Shown here: piece after piece, positions 8,608 to 17,444 of the stretch
Position numbering within the stretch: position 1 is the stretch's first letter
Layout: every line of letters begins with the position of its first letter
From: Pseudomonas gessardii
Lineage (GTDB): Bacteria; Pseudomonadota; Gammaproteobacteria; Pseudomonadales; Pseudomonadaceae
Direction of reading: 5' to 3'
DNA length: 64,000 nt
Assembly: GCF_001983165.1 (NCBI RefSeq)
Contig: NZ_MNPU01000009.1
Coordinates: 62,001-126,000, forward strand
Notes under the pieces: model-generated
The model's database searches: none
Told to the model about the DNA's origin: nothing
What the model saw: only the letters and a program-made list of their open reading frames with translations
Made by a program: the position numbers and the translations under genes

Positions 8608-9528
8608 ATGGATTTTAAGCAACTGCGTTATTTCGTCGCGGTGTACGAGGAAGGTCATGTCGGCCGGGCCGCTGAACGTCTGTCGATCTCCCAGCCGGCG
8701 CTGTCGCAGCAGATCCGCCAGTTGGAGCAGCACCTGGACGTAAGCCTGTTCGAGCGCAGCAGCAAGCGCCTGCTGCCAACCCTGGCCGCACACACCTTGT
8801 ACAACCACGCCCTGCCATTGCTCGATGGCATGCAGCAAGCCGTCGAGGCCCTGCGCCACTTCAAGGGCCAGGCCCTGCGTACCCTGGCCATCGGCGTGCT
8901 GCAAACCGTGCATACCAGCCTGGTGCCGCAAATGCTGGAGCGGGTACGCAAAGCCCAGCCGCACCTGGTGGTGCAGATCTACGAGTTGACGGGCCTGGAG
9001 ATCGAACGCCGCCTGCTCAATGGCTCGCTGGACATTGGCATCAGTTACTTGCCGGCACGCCAACCCGGGTTGCACGGTGTGTTGCTGTATGAAGATGAAC
9101 TGAAAGTGGTCATCCCGGCTGACCATCCCTTGCGTGAATTCAAGAAGGTCTCCCTCAAGCAAGCAGCGGAGCTGCCCATGCTGCTGTTGGGGGAAGAGTT
9201 CCAGGTCCGGCAGATTTGGCAGGCGCAGCTGGCGAACCTGGGGCGTCGGCCACAGGTGCAAGCGGAGCTGAACACCATGGTGGGGATTCTCGACAGCCTG
9301 CCCCATACCAAACTGGCGACGGTACTGCCCGGCCGTTCACAGGACGAACACAGCAGCCAGGCGCTGCTATGGAAGCCCTTGAGTGAGCCACGGGTGCCGC
9401 TGAAAGTGGGGTTGGTGTGCCGCGATGTACAACGCCAACAAGCGACGCTGGCGTTGCTGCGCACCTTGCTCGAAGACGTGATGAATGGTCCACATGGGCC
9501 GACCGCCACGGTAGACGGGCTGGCCTGA
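8608..9528 (+). CDS. LysR-family transcriptional regulator
   Basis: 306 residues. The N-terminal winged HTH is canonical: MDFKQLRYFVAVYEEGHVG, then AAERLSISQPALSQQIRQLE. The C-terminal periplasmic-binding-like effector domain follows (from about residue 90). It is divergent from the aminotransferase gene at 8401, so it likely controls that gene; the inducer is unknown. A bidirectional hairpin terminator follows at 9553. Confidence 0.93.
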   Translation: MDFKQLRYFVAVYEEGHVGRAAERLSISQPALSQQIRQLEQHLDVSLFERSSKRLLPTLAAHTLYNHALPLLDGMQQAVEALRHFKGQALRTLAIGVLQTVHTSLVPQMLERVRKAQPHLVVQIYELTGLEIERRLLNGSLDIGISYLPARQPGLHGVLLYEDELKVVIPADHPLREFKKVSLKQAAELPMLLLGEEFQVRQIWQAQLANLGRRPQVQAELNTMVGILDSLPHTKLATVLPGRSQDEHSSQALLWKPLSEPRVPLKVGLVCRDVQRQQATLALLRTLLEDVMNGPHGPTATVDGLA

Positions 9529-9552
9529 ACTTTTTCGCGCCCAATAAGAAAA

Positions 9553-9572
9553 CCCCGCCGAAGCGGGGCTTT
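9553..9572 (+). terminator. Terminator after the LysR gene
   Basis: CCCCGC (9553-9558), loop CGAA, GCGGGG (9563-9568), flanked by A-rich sequence before and CTTTG after. It is 25 bases beyond the LysR stop. Confidence 0.8.
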
Positions 9573-9724
9573 GCAGACTGTTTCCCTGACATCCATTTCA
9601 CTCCGCCATCCTGGCAGAATCCTACGTGTCCCTGTTGTTGCTTTGCGCTTCCTGCGCGACGTCCATGTGAAGTAGATTAGCTGTGGATCCAATCTGGCGA
9701 TAGAGGACGATTAGCAGCACGTCA

Positions 9725-9742
9725 TGTAAGAGAATGCTTACA
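9725..9742. repeat. Inverted repeat downstream of acyl-CoA dehydrogenase gene
   Basis: TGTAAG (9725-9730) and CTTACA (9737-9742) form a perfect 6-bp palindrome with a 6-base centre. It lies 14 bases past the stop of the minus-strand dehydrogenase and lacks a T-tract. It could be a weak 3' stabilising hairpin. The rest of the 9570-9720 stretch shows no gene. Confidence 0.35.
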
Positions 9743-9755
9743 CGCCCTCCTTGGC

Positions 9756-11534
9756 TTAGAACTGCGCTTCATCCAGCAGGAACAGCGATTCACTGCCGGC
9801 CTTCACCGAGGCGCTCAGGGAGTGGATGCGCGGCAACAGGCGGGCAAAGTAGAAGCGCGCCGTCCCCAGCTTGCTGGCGTAGAAGTCTTCCTCGGCCTCT
9901 TTGCCCAAGGCAGCCTTGGCCATCAGCGCCCACATATAGGCATAGGCCATATAGCCAAAGGCATGCAGATATTCCACCGAGGCCGCGCCGATTTCATTCG
10001 GGTTGGTCTTGGCGCGGTCCAGGACCCAGGCAGTCAAGGTGTCGAGCTCGTCCACCGCCGCACTCAGCGGCTGGGTGAACTCGGCCAGGTCACTGCTGGC
10101 AGTGGTGATGAAATGGCGGATCTCATCGGCAAACAGGGTGTAGAACGCCCCGCCGCTGCCAACGATCTTGCGCCCCATCAAGTCCAGCGCCTGGATACCG
10201 TTGGTGCCTTCGTAGATTTGGGTGATGCGCACATCCCGCACCAACTGCTCCTGGCCCCACTCACGGATATAGCCATGGCCGCCGAAAATCTGCTGGCCGT
10301 GCACGGTGGTTTCCAAACCCAGGTCGGTGAGGAACGCCTTGGAGACCGGGGTCAGCAGCGCCACCAGGTCATCCGCGCGCTTGCGGGTCGCGGCGTCTTC
10401 GCTGAACTTGGCGGTGTCCAGTTGCATCGCCACATAAGTGGAAAACGCCCGGCCGCCTTCGTTTGCCGCCTTCATGGTCAGCAACATGCGACGTACGTCG
10501 GGGTGGTTGATGATCGGGTCGGCGATCTTGTCCTTGGCCTTGGGGCCGGTCGGCGAACGGCTTTGCAGACGGTCACGGGCATATTCGACAGCGTTCTGGT
10601 AGGAGCGCTCGCCGGTTGCCAGGCCCTGGATACCGACACCCAGGCGCTCATAGTTCATCATGGTGAACATCGCCGCCAGGCCACGGTTCGGCTCGCCGAC
10701 CAGGTAGCCAACGGCTTCGTCGAAGTTCATTACACAGGTCGCGGAGGCCTGGATCCCCATCTTGTGTTCGATCGAGCCACAGCTCACCGGGTTGCGCGCG
10801 CCCAGGCTGCCATCGGCATTGACCATGAACTTGGGCACCAGGAACAACGAGATGCCCTTGGGACCGGCCGGGGCGTCCGGCAACTTGGCCAGCACCAGGT
10901 GGATGATGTTCTCGGTGAGGTCGTGTTCGCCACCGGTGATAAAAATCTTGGTGCCGCTGACCTTGTAGGAACCGTCCGCCTGTGGCTCGGCCTTGGTGCG
11001 GATAATCCCCAGGTCGGTGCCGGCATGGGGCTCGGTCAGGCACATGGAACCGGCCCACACGCCCGCGTACATATTCGGCAGGTAGGTGGCTTTAAGTTCG
11101 TCGCTGGCGTGGGTGTTGATCGACACGCAGGCGCCGGACGTCAGCATTGGGTACAGGCCAAACGCCAGGCCCGAGGAGTTGATCATTTCTTCGACCTGGG
11201 CCGAGACCGCCTTGGGCATGCCCATGCCGCCGTAGGCCGGGTCGCCACCCACGCCCACCCAGCCGCCTTCGGCATAGGTCTTGTAGGCTTCGGGGAACCC
11301 GGCCGGGGTGGTGACCACGCCATTGTCCCAGCGGCAACCTTCCTCGTCGCCGCTGCGGCTCAACGGGGCGATGGTCTTGGCGGTGACTTTGCCGGCTTCC
11401 TCAAGGATCGCCTCGACCGTTTGCGCATCCACGGTCTCGGCCAGGGCCGGCAGTTGCGCCCACAGCTTGGCAACCTCGAATACTTCGTTGAGGACGAAGC
11501 GCATATCGCGCAGCGGCGCTTTGTAGTCAGCCAT
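9756..11534 (-). CDS. Acyl-CoA dehydrogenase, large FadE-like type
   Basis: 592 residues, about 200 longer than classical acyl-CoA dehydrogenases, matching the bacterial type with an extra C-terminal domain. The enzyme makes the first FAD-dependent dehydrogenation of beta-oxidation. Visible: CLTEPHAGTDLG (FAD/substrate loop near residue 165), TKIFITGGEHDL, and the catalytic glutamate in QIYEGTNGIQALDLMGRK near residue 440. It shares extended identity with the 601-residue enzyme encoded at 13519-15324, so the two are paralogues. In P. aeruginosa an equivalent cluster (PA0506-PA0508) acts on fatty acyl-CoAs; chain-length preference here is unknown. An inverted repeat lies upstream (11574-11602). 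Confidence 0.93.
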   Translation of the reverse strand: MADYKAPLRDMRFVLNEVFEVAKLWAQLPALAETVDAQTVEAILEEAGKVTAKTIAPLSRSGDEEGCRWDNGVVTTPAGFPEAYKTYAEGGWVGVGGDPAYGGMGMPKAVSAQVEEMINSSGLAFGLYPMLTSGACVSINTHASDELKATYLPNMYAGVWAGSMCLTEPHAGTDLGIIRTKAEPQADGSYKVSGTKIFITGGEHDLTENIIHLVLAKLPDAPAGPKGISLFLVPKFMVNADGSLGARNPVSCGSIEHKMGIQASATCVMNFDEAVGYLVGEPNRGLAAMFTMMNYERLGVGIQGLATGERSYQNAVEYARDRLQSRSPTGPKAKDKIADPIINHPDVRRMLLTMKAANEGGRAFSTYVAMQLDTAKFSEDAATRKRADDLVALLTPVSKAFLTDLGLETTVHGQQIFGGHGYIREWGQEQLVRDVRITQIYEGTNGIQALDLMGRKIVGSGGAFYTLFADEIRHFITTASSDLAEFTQPLSAAVDELDTLTAWVLDRAKTNPNEIGAASVEYLHAFGYMAYAYMWALMAKAALGKEAEEDFYASKLGTARFYFARLLPRIHSLSASVKAGSESLFLLDEAQF

Positions 11535-11573
11535 GGCAAACCTCGTAGGAACGTTAAAAGTGATTCGGTAGGA

Positions 11574-11602
11574 TCGGTTTCACAGACCCTGAGTGTAACC
11601 GA
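11574..11602. promoter_or_regulatory. Inverted repeat upstream of first acyl-CoA dehydrogenase
   Basis: TCGGTT (11574-11579) and AACCGA (11597-11602) are exact inverted repeats 17 bases apart, 40-68 bases upstream of the minus-strand start codon. It is positioned as an operator, but I do not recognise the regulator. Confidence 0.35.
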
Positions 11603-11740
11603 ACAACTTTTGTGACACATAGGGTCTGCTTGTGACCAATTGGTATTTCACAGTCACACCGACAGCTACAAGGCGAACAGCTCGGCGGGCAAACTCATCA
11701 GGCAATCACTGCCCGCCTCCACCGCCGCACGATGGGCACT

Positions 11741-11915
11741 GGTGCGCGGTGAAGTACGTCAGGGCGCGGTTGCCTTCGTTGAAGGCTTTCATGGTCAGCA
11801 ACATGCGCCGTGCACGATGATCAGGTCTGCCGGTTTGTCCGGGGCCTTGGCGCCGCTCAGGGAGCGCATTTGCAGGCGCTCGTTGGCATATTTGATCGCA
11901 CCCTGGAAGCTCGCC
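11741..11915 (-). pseudogene. Relic of a third acyl-CoA dehydrogenase
   Basis: This stretch aligns base by base with codons about 308-369 of the intact gene at 13519-15324: the minus strand still reads [17 protein letters not shown] and, in another frame, sequence matching [20 protein letters not shown]. Between the two matches about 10 bases equivalent to TACATCAGGG are missing (around 11806-11809), shifting the frame. Both ends of the gene are gone and no start or stop is preserved. The surrounding 11603-11740 and 11916-12017 show no recognisable gene. It is a dead fragment of a paralogue or of a lost tandem gene. Confidence 0.85.
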
Positions 11916-12017
11916 TCCCCCAGGCATGGGGAGGTCTCCGGCAGCAGATGGCTTAAACCTACTGGCGCCGGTGGCCCCGGACAATCACTGTACAGGCGCT
12001 GAATACACCGCCATCAC

Positions 12018-13379
12018 TCAACCGGCAGCGCCCTGCATGCGCACCGCGCCACGGCGGTTCTGCCCGGCGGCAACCACGCAGTTACGCCCGGCGCCCTTGG
12101 CGTTGTACAGCGCCTGGTCAGCGGACTTGAGCACCTCTTCCGGGGTGCGCTGCTCGGCCTGGCGCTCGGCGACGCCGATGCTCACCGTCACCGACACACT
12201 GGACGCCCCCGTGCCCGAACGGCGCTGGCGCCCCTGCTGATCGTCCTGAGGGCGGCTGTCCGGGTTGCGCAACTTGATGTGGTAGTTGGCAATAATCTCG
12301 CGGATTGCTTCCAGGTGCGGCAGGCATTCGTCCAGGGTCTTGCCGGCAAACACCACGGCAAACTCTTCGCCACCATACCGATAGGCCCGGCCGCCGCCGC
12401 CGACTTTCGACAGTTTGCTGGCCACCAACCGCAGCACCTGGTCGCCGACGTCATGGCCGTGGGTGTCATTGAACCGCTTGAAGTGGTCGACGTCGCTCAT
12501 CGCCAGCACATAGTTGCGGCCCAGGCGCTGCATGCGCTCATTGAGGGCGCGGCGTCCCGGCAGGCCGGTGAGTTCATCGCGAAAGGCCATCTGATAGGCC
12601 TCATGGGACACCCCCGCGGCAATCATTAACATCACCTGGCTGCACATGATGTTCAGGGTGAACGGCAGGATAAAGGTCTGCGGCAACATCCAGAATATCC
12701 CCAGCAACCCCACCAGTTGCGCGGCATGCAACGGCCGAGGCTCGCGCCAGTACTGCGCCGCCAGTGCAACAAAGCCCAGCAGGAACACCGGGTATGACAG
12801 CTGGATCAAGCTCATCCACGCCCCATGCAGTGCCGGCCAGCGAATTTCCGCCAGCCAGTTGAGCAACGGCTCCGGGTAACTCTGCTCCAGGCCCAGGGCC
12901 ACGCTGCCTACGGCGAGCAGCACCGCACAGCGTGCGATAAAGTCGCGGAACAAGTGGGTTTTTTCCTGCCATAGGGCATAGATGCTGAACAACATCGGCA
13001 ACAGCAGGCACACCAGATGGAACACCACGGCGGCGTCTTCGCGCACGCGGCCATGGTCACGATAGAAATCGGTCTGGGTGTCCAGCAGGAAGTAGGCAAC
13101 GTACACCGTCACCATCAGGAACAGCTCACGCTGGCGGCGGTACACCGCGCAATAGGCACCGCCCAGCAACAGCACCAGGGTCGGCAGGACATTGAACAGC
13201 GAGGTGAAGAAGACGCTGAGGTCCTTGACGTAAGCAGCCGACAACCCCGCCAGCAATAACAGCAACGATGGTAGGAAATGACTGAAACGTACAGCAGACG
13301 CGCGCGACAAGGGTAAAGCTCCGACCCACAAAAAAAAGATGGCACAGTGCCTTCGCTGCTCACAGTTAAGCACACTCAA
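12018..13379 (-). CDS. Membrane-bound diguanylate cyclase (GGDEF)
   Basis: 453 residues. About seven hydrophobic segments in the first 240 residues form a membrane sensor, followed by DELTGLPGRRALNERM and a GGDEF domain with the active motif RYGGEEF near residue 340. It should convert GTP to c-di-GMP. The residues before GGEEF (GGGGRAYRY) do not contain the RxxD inhibitory site, so product feedback through the usual I-site is not expected. A poorly conserved insert rich in Arg, Gln and Gly (RPQDDQQGRQRRSGTG) interrupts the domain. The start is uncertain: the longest frame begins at a TTG at 13379; a GTG two codons downstream is equally possible. No EAL domain. Confidence 0.9.
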   Translation of the reverse strand: MSVLNCEQRRHCAIFFLWVGALPLSRASAVRFSHFLPSLLLLLAGLSAAYVKDLSVFFTSLFNVLPTLVLLLGGAYCAVYRRQRELFLMVTVYVAYFLLDTQTDFYRDHGRVREDAAVVFHLVCLLLPMLFSIYALWQEKTHLFRDFIARCAVLLAVGSVALGLEQSYPEPLLNWLAEIRWPALHGAWMSLIQLSYPVFLLGFVALAAQYWREPRPLHAAQLVGLLGIFWMLPQTFILPFTLNIMCSQVMLMIAAGVSHEAYQMAFRDELTGLPGRRALNERMQRLGRNYVLAMSDVDHFKRFNDTHGHDVGDQVLRLVASKLSKVGGGGRAYRYGGEEFAVVFAGKTLDECLPHLEAIREIIANYHIKLRNPDSRPQDDQQGRQRRSGTGASSVSVTVSIGVAERQAEQRTPEEVLKSADQALYNAKGAGRNCVVAAGQNRRGAVRMQGAAG

Positions 13380-13464
13380 TGTGACCTACGTCACATTGCC
13401 ATCACTGTAACGGCAGCAAGGCGCAATCCCTGAGCGCGCCACTCAGGTTTTTTCACCCTCCCAC

Positions 13465-13496
13465 AAAAAAGCCGCCGCTCCCGAAAGAGCGGCGGC
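13465..13496 (-). terminator. Terminator of second acyl-CoA dehydrogenase
   Basis: A perfect 10-bp GC stem, 13471-13480 with 13487-13496, loop CCGAAA. The A-run 13465-13470 gives the T-tract on the minus strand. It is 23 bases beyond the stop codon at 13519. Confidence 0.92.
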
Positions 13497-13518
13497 TTGG
13501 CAGGGAACCCGCCGAGGC

Positions 13519-15324
13519 TTAGTAGCCCAGGTCGAAGTTCTCTTCTTTCATGTCCATCAGGTTGTTGGCGCCCGACAACATGGTAGCGACGTGGGTGCGG
13601 GTACGCGGCAGGATGCGCTGGAAGTAGAAGCGCGCGGTCTGCAGCTTGGCGGTGTAGAAGCCTTCTTCGCTGGTGCCGGCAGCCAGTTTTTCGGCAGCCA
13701 GGCGCGCCATGTCGGCCCAGAAGTACGCCAGGCAGGCATAACCGGAGTACATCAGGTAGTCCACCGACGCGGCACCGACTTCTTCACGGTCCTTCATGGC
13801 GGCCATGCCGACCTTCATGGTCAACTCGCCCCATTCCTTGTTCAGTGCCGCCAGCGGTGCGACGAACTCGCTGACCGCTGCGTTGCCTTCGTTGGCCTGG
13901 CAGAACTTGTGCACGATCTTGGTGAAACCCTTGAGCGCTTCGCCCTGGGTCATCAGCACTTTACGACCGAGCAGGTCCAGGGCCTGGATACCGGTGGTGC
14001 CTTCGTACAGCATCGAGATGCGGCTGTCGCGAACGTTCTGCTCCATGCCCCACTCGGCGATAAAACCGTGGCCGCCGTAGATCTGTACGCCGTGGTTGGC
14101 GGATTCAAAACCGACTTCGGTCATGAACGCCTTGGCGATTGGGGTCATGAAGGCCAGCAGGCCATCCGCCTGTTTCTTGGCTTCGTCGTCGGTGCCGTAC
14201 TTGACGATGTCCACTTGCTTGGCGGTGAAGTACACCATCGCACGGTTGCCTTCGGCGAAGGCTTTCATGGTCAACAGCATGCGGCGTACATCAGGGTGCA
14301 CGATGATCGGGTCGGCGGCCTTGTCCGGCGCTTTCGGGCCCGTCAGGGAACGCATTTGCAGGCGATCACGCGCATATTTCAAGCCACCCTGGAAACCGAT
14401 TTCGGCGTGGGACAGGCCTTGCAGCGCGGTCCCCAGGCGAGCGGTGTTCATAAAGGTGAACATGCAGTTCAGGCCTTTGTTCGCTGGGCCGATCAGGTAA
14501 CCGGTGGCCGCGTCGAAGTTCATCACGCAAGTGGCGTTGCCGTGGATGCCCATCTTGTGTTCCAGGGAGCCACAGGACACCGCGTTGCGCTCACCCACCG
14601 AACCATCGGCGTTGGGCAGGAACTTAGGCACGATAAACAGCGAAATGCCTTTGGTGCCAGCCGGAGCATCCGGCAGGCGGGCCAGTACGATGTGGACGAT
14701 GTTGTCGGCCATGTCGTGCTCACCGGCCGAGATGAAGATCTTGGTCCCGGAGACTTTGTAGGAACCGTCGGCCTGAGGCTCGGCCTTGGTGCGCAGCATG
14801 CCCAGGTCGGTGCCGCAGTGCGGTTCGGTCAGGCACATGGTGCCGGTCCACTCGCCCGAGACCAGTTTGGTCAGGTAGGCATCTTGCTGCTCGGGGGTGC
14901 CGTGCTCGGAAATGGTATTCATCGCGCCATGGGACAGGCCTGGGTACATGCCCCACGACCAGTTGGCTTCACCGACCATCTCGCTGACGGCCAGGCCCAG
15001 GGATTCCGGCAGGCCTTGGCCGCCGTGCGCGACGTCGTGGGCCAGGCTCGGCCAGCCGCCTTCGACGAATTGCTTGTAGGCTTCTTTGAAACCAGTAGGG
15101 GTTTTAACGCCTGACTCGCTCCAGGTGCACCCTTCGATGTCACCGACGCGGTTCAACGGGGCCAGCACTTGCTCACAAAACTTGGCGCCTTCTTCAAGAA
15201 TGGCGTCAACCATGTCTGGGGTAGCGTCCTGGCAAGCCGGCAGACTCTGATAGTGCGCTTCGTAGCCGAGCAGTTCGTCACGAACGAAGCGAATATCACG
15301 CAAGGGGGCCTTGTAGTCAGGCAT
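13519..15324 (-). CDS. Acyl-CoA dehydrogenase, large FadE-like type (paralogue)
   Basis: 601 residues. Same architecture as the enzyme at 9756-11534: N-terminal helical region, [44 protein letters not shown], and the catalytic glutamate in [18 protein letters not shown] near residue 445, followed by the extra C-terminal domain. It catalyses acyl-CoA to enoyl-CoA in beta-oxidation. Its upstream region has two overlapping PsrA-like palindromes (15386-15412), suggesting induction by long-chain fatty acids. A strong hairpin terminator follows the gene. Confidence 0.94.
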   Translation of the reverse strand: MPDYKAPLRDIRFVRDELLGYEAHYQSLPACQDATPDMVDAILEEGAKFCEQVLAPLNRVGDIEGCTWSESGVKTPTGFKEAYKQFVEGGWPSLAHDVAHGGQGLPESLGLAVSEMVGEANWSWGMYPGLSHGAMNTISEHGTPEQQDAYLTKLVSGEWTGTMCLTEPHCGTDLGMLRTKAEPQADGSYKVSGTKIFISAGEHDMADNIVHIVLARLPDAPAGTKGISLFIVPKFLPNADGSVGERNAVSCGSLEHKMGIHGNATCVMNFDAATGYLIGPANKGLNCMFTFMNTARLGTALQGLSHAEIGFQGGLKYARDRLQMRSLTGPKAPDKAADPIIVHPDVRRMLLTMKAFAEGNRAMVYFTAKQVDIVKYGTDDEAKKQADGLLAFMTPIAKAFMTEVGFESANHGVQIYGGHGFIAEWGMEQNVRDSRISMLYEGTTGIQALDLLGRKVLMTQGEALKGFTKIVHKFCQANEGNAAVSEFVAPLAALNKEWGELTMKVGMAAMKDREEVGAASVDYLMYSGYACLAYFWADMARLAAEKLAAGTSEEGFYTAKLQTARFYFQRILPRTRTHVATMLSGANNLMDMKEENFDLGY

Positions 15325-15385
15325 AGCGATAAACCTCTGCTGATGAATCCTGGAATGAACAACCGCGTGGATTTGTTGTAGCGGT

Positions 15386-15412
15386 CAAACAGTTGTTTGA
15401 AACATACGTTTA
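15386..15412. promoter_or_regulatory. Candidate PsrA operators
   Basis: CAAAC-AGTT-GTTTG (15386-15399) is a perfect palindrome matching the published PsrA box form (G/C)AAAC-N2-4-GTTT(G/C); it overlaps a second, weaker copy GAAAC-ATAC-GTTTA (15399-15412). They lie 62-88 bases upstream of the dehydrogenase start. PsrA is the Pseudomonas TetR-family sensor of long-chain acyl compounds and represses beta-oxidation genes. The match is direct; binding is inference. Confidence 0.6.
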
Positions 15413-15524
15413 CGCCCAATCCTTGTCAAGCGCCCAGCGGCTGCCGTTTGTCATGACGCAGGTCAACGCCAGGCGCGACGAGGCCTGCAGCGTGATGCCG
15501 CACAAATTCCAAGGGGGGATAAAG

Positions 15525-15546
15525 GTAGGCGCCGGCTGGCGCCTAC
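15525..15546 (-). terminator. Hairpin after the rod-like gene
   Basis: GTAGGCGCC (15525-15533) and GGCGCCTAC (15538-15546) form a perfect 9-bp stem, loop GGCT, 20 bases beyond the stop of the minus-strand gene at 15566. The following T content is weak (CTTTAT on the minus strand), so termination may be partial. Confidence 0.6.
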
Positions 15547-15565
15547 AGGAGAGTCGGGGGGAGGA

Positions 15566-15847
15566 TCAGGCGTAGGTGTCGATCAGCGTGCCGAGCATTT
15601 CGTCGGAAGCCTTGGCAACTTTCGCCCCCAGCTCCACCTGAAACTTGCCCTCGGCCAGTTCCACCATATTGCTCGCCGAGTCGGTCGGCTGGCCGCGATT
15701 GACCGCCTGCAAGCGGTCATTCTGGGCATCCGAAGGCTGGCCGGTGGCGGCACTGGCAATGTTGCCGGCGGCCTGGTCGACGCGGTTCTGCCCGGCCTGG
15801 ATAGTGCTCAGGCCTGAATAAAACGCACTGCTTCCAGAGATGTCCAT
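15566..15847 (-). CDS. Small protein with flagellar-rod-like N-terminus
   Basis: 93 residues. SGLSTIQAGQNRVDQAAGNIA near residues 12-32 follows the heptad pattern of the N-terminal helix of flagellar rod and hook proteins (compare the common L-x-A-x-Q-x-R-x-D-x-x-A-x-N-I-A), and the C-terminus KVAKASDEMLGTLIDTYA resembles the C-terminal helix of FlgB/FlgC-type proteins. The intervening core is very short. It is not near flagellar genes; its fixed place is between the biotin operon and the dehydrogenases. ATG at 15847 chosen over an upstream in-frame ATG at 15871. Function unknown; some databases use misleading names for such proteins. Confidence 0.75.
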   Translation of the reverse strand: MDISGSSAFYSGLSTIQAGQNRVDQAAGNIASAATGQPSDAQNDRLQAVNRGQPTDSASNMVELAEGKFQVELGAKVAKASDEMLGTLIDTYA

Positions 15848-15917
15848 GGCGTGCACCTGCCTTGCAATCAATCGTGAACCCTTATTGAAGCAGACAATCT
15901 TGCAAAAGGCCCGTCAA

Positions 15918-15947
15918 TAACACTAATGGCATTATGCCTTAGCGTTA
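15918..15947 (-). terminator. Imperfect hairpin after bioD
   Basis: TAAC-CTAA-GGCAT pairs with ATGCC-TTAG-GTTA across 15918-15947 with one mismatch and one bulged T. It lies 7 bases past the bioD stop and probably ends the biotin operon transcript, though the T-tract is poor. Confidence 0.55.
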
Positions 15948-15954
15948 GCCAAAA

Positions 15955-16635
15955 CTAATCAAGCAAGTCCAGTTGCAGGTACTCGGCCACCGCTTCGGCC
16001 GTGGCCTGCTTGAGCCTTGGCACTCGGCCCAGGCACGGCGCCGGCAGGCGTTCGGCCAAGGTGGCGAGGTTCTCTTCCAGACGGGAGGTCTTCGGGTCGA
16101 TGATATTGGCCACCCACCCGGCCAGCGGCAACCCGTCCCGGGCGATGGCTTCGGCGCTCAACAACGCATGATTGATACAGCCCAGGCGCACGCCCACCAC
16201 CAGAATCACCGGCAATTGCAAGGCCTTGGCCAAGTCCGACAGGTTGTCCTGGCCGGCCAGTGGCACGCGCCAGCCGCCTGCACCTTCGATCAACGTGAAG
16301 TCCGCGTGTTGCCCAAGGATGTGCTGCATCGGCTTGAGCAGGGCCTGCACGGTCAACGCCACACCGGCTTCGCGGGCCGCCAGGTGCGGCGCAATGGCTG
16401 GCTCGAAGGCCAGTGGATTGACTTCCGCATAGGCCAGCGGCAACGAGCACTCGGCCAGCAAGGCCAGGGCATCGGCGTTACGCAAGCCGCGGGGGGTCAC
16501 TTCGCAGCCCGAGGCCACCGGCTTGCCGGCAGCCGTGCTCTTGCCCGCTTGCCGTGCGGCATGCAGCAGGCCAGCGGCGACGGTGGTCTTGCCGACATCG
16601 GTGTCGGTGCCGGTAATGAAATAGGCAGCGCTCAT
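15955..16635 (-). CDS. bioD: BioD, dethiobiotin synthetase
   Basis: 226 residues. BioD makes dethiobiotin from DAPA, CO2 and ATP. The P-loop is [15 protein letters not shown] at residues 6-20; downstream [19 protein letters not shown] and VANIID segments match the family. Last gene of bioBFHCD; its ATG overlaps the bioC stop by 4 bases. No bioA is in the operon, as usual in pseudomonads. Confidence 0.97.
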   Translation of the reverse strand: MSAAYFITGTDTDVGKTTVAAGLLHAARQAGKSTAAGKPVASGCEVTPRGLRNADALALLAECSLPLAYAEVNPLAFEPAIAPHLAAREAGVALTVQALLKPMQHILGQHADFTLIEGAGGWRVPLAGQDNLSDLAKALQLPVILVVGVRLGCINHALLSAEAIARDGLPLAGWVANIIDPKTSRLEENLATLAERLPAPCLGRVPRLKQATAEAVAEYLQLDLLD

Positions 16636-17444
16636 AGTGGTTTCTCCAATACGGCGTACACGACTTGATAGGTTGCCGGCAGGCCCTGGGCCTGGCGGAA
16701 CTGCTCATAGGCCTGCACCAGTGCAACAATCCGTGCCCGGCCCGTCAAGCCTCCAGGGCGCCCCGGGTTCAGATTGTGCGCCCCCAAGGCTTTCAATTCG
16801 TGGGTCAGGCTGCGTACATCCGGGTAATGCAACACATGGGGGCGCTGCTCCAGGCTCACCACGCGCAAACCACTGGCCGCGCACAGCTGTTGATACGTGC
16901 TGAACAGGCGAAAGCGATTGACGTGCACCATCCCGTCCGCCGCCCGCCAGCTTTCGCGCAGCTCATCCAGCGTGCCGACGCACAGGCTGGCAAACGCCAG
17001 CACCCCGCCAGGCTGCAGCACGCGCCGGGCTTCACTGAGCACCGCGGCAAAATCGGCACACCACTGCACTGCCAGGCTGGAGAAGATCAACTCGCAGCTT
17101 GCATCGCGTAGCGGCAAGCGCTCGGCATCCCCGGCGATAAAGTGCTCGGCACCGCCCAGGGGCCGTGCGTGGTTGAGCATGCCTTCGGCGATATCCAGCG
17201 CCAGGCCTTGGCCCTGGGGAAACACGCTGTTCAATGCGCGGCTGAAAAACCCGGTGCCGCAACCCAGGTCGAGCCAGCGCCCGGGTATCAGCGCCGGCGG
17301 CAGGCGCTGGATCAGCGCGCCGCCCACGTCACGCTGCAACGCGGCCACACTGTCATAACTGGCCGCCGCCCTGGAAAACGACGCCGCGACCTGGCGCTTG
17401 TCGGGCAAGGCGCCCGGCAGGGGAGGATGGGACAAATCAGTCAT
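16632..17444 (-). CDS. bioC: BioC, malonyl-ACP O-methyltransferase
   Basis: 270 residues. BioC methylates malonyl-ACP so that fatty acid synthesis can build the pimeloyl chain. The SAM motif [15 protein letters not shown] is near residue 56, and the N-terminus [19 protein letters not shown] is characteristic. The start at 17444 (MTDLSHPP) overlaps bioH by 8 bases; longer in-frame starts would lie deep in bioH. Works in direct sequence with BioH. Confidence 0.95.
   Translation of the reverse strand: MTDLSHPPLPGALPDKRQVAASFSRAAASYDSVAALQRDVGGALIQRLPPALIPGRWLDLGCGTGFFSRALNSVFPQGQGLALDIAEGMLNHARPLGGAEHFIAGDAERLPLRDASCELIFSSLAVQWCADFAAVLSEARRVLQPGGVLAFASLCVGTLDELRESWRAADGMVHVNRFRLFSTYQQLCAASGLRVVSLEQRPHVLHYPDVRSLTHELKALGAHNLNPGRPGGLTGRARIVALVQAYEQFRQAQGLPATYQVVYAVLEKPL

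Noticed and set aside
9725..9742. PsrA or other TetR operator
   Set aside because: TGTAAG-N6-CTTACA does not match the CAAAC-N-GTTTG form and lies downstream of the gene.
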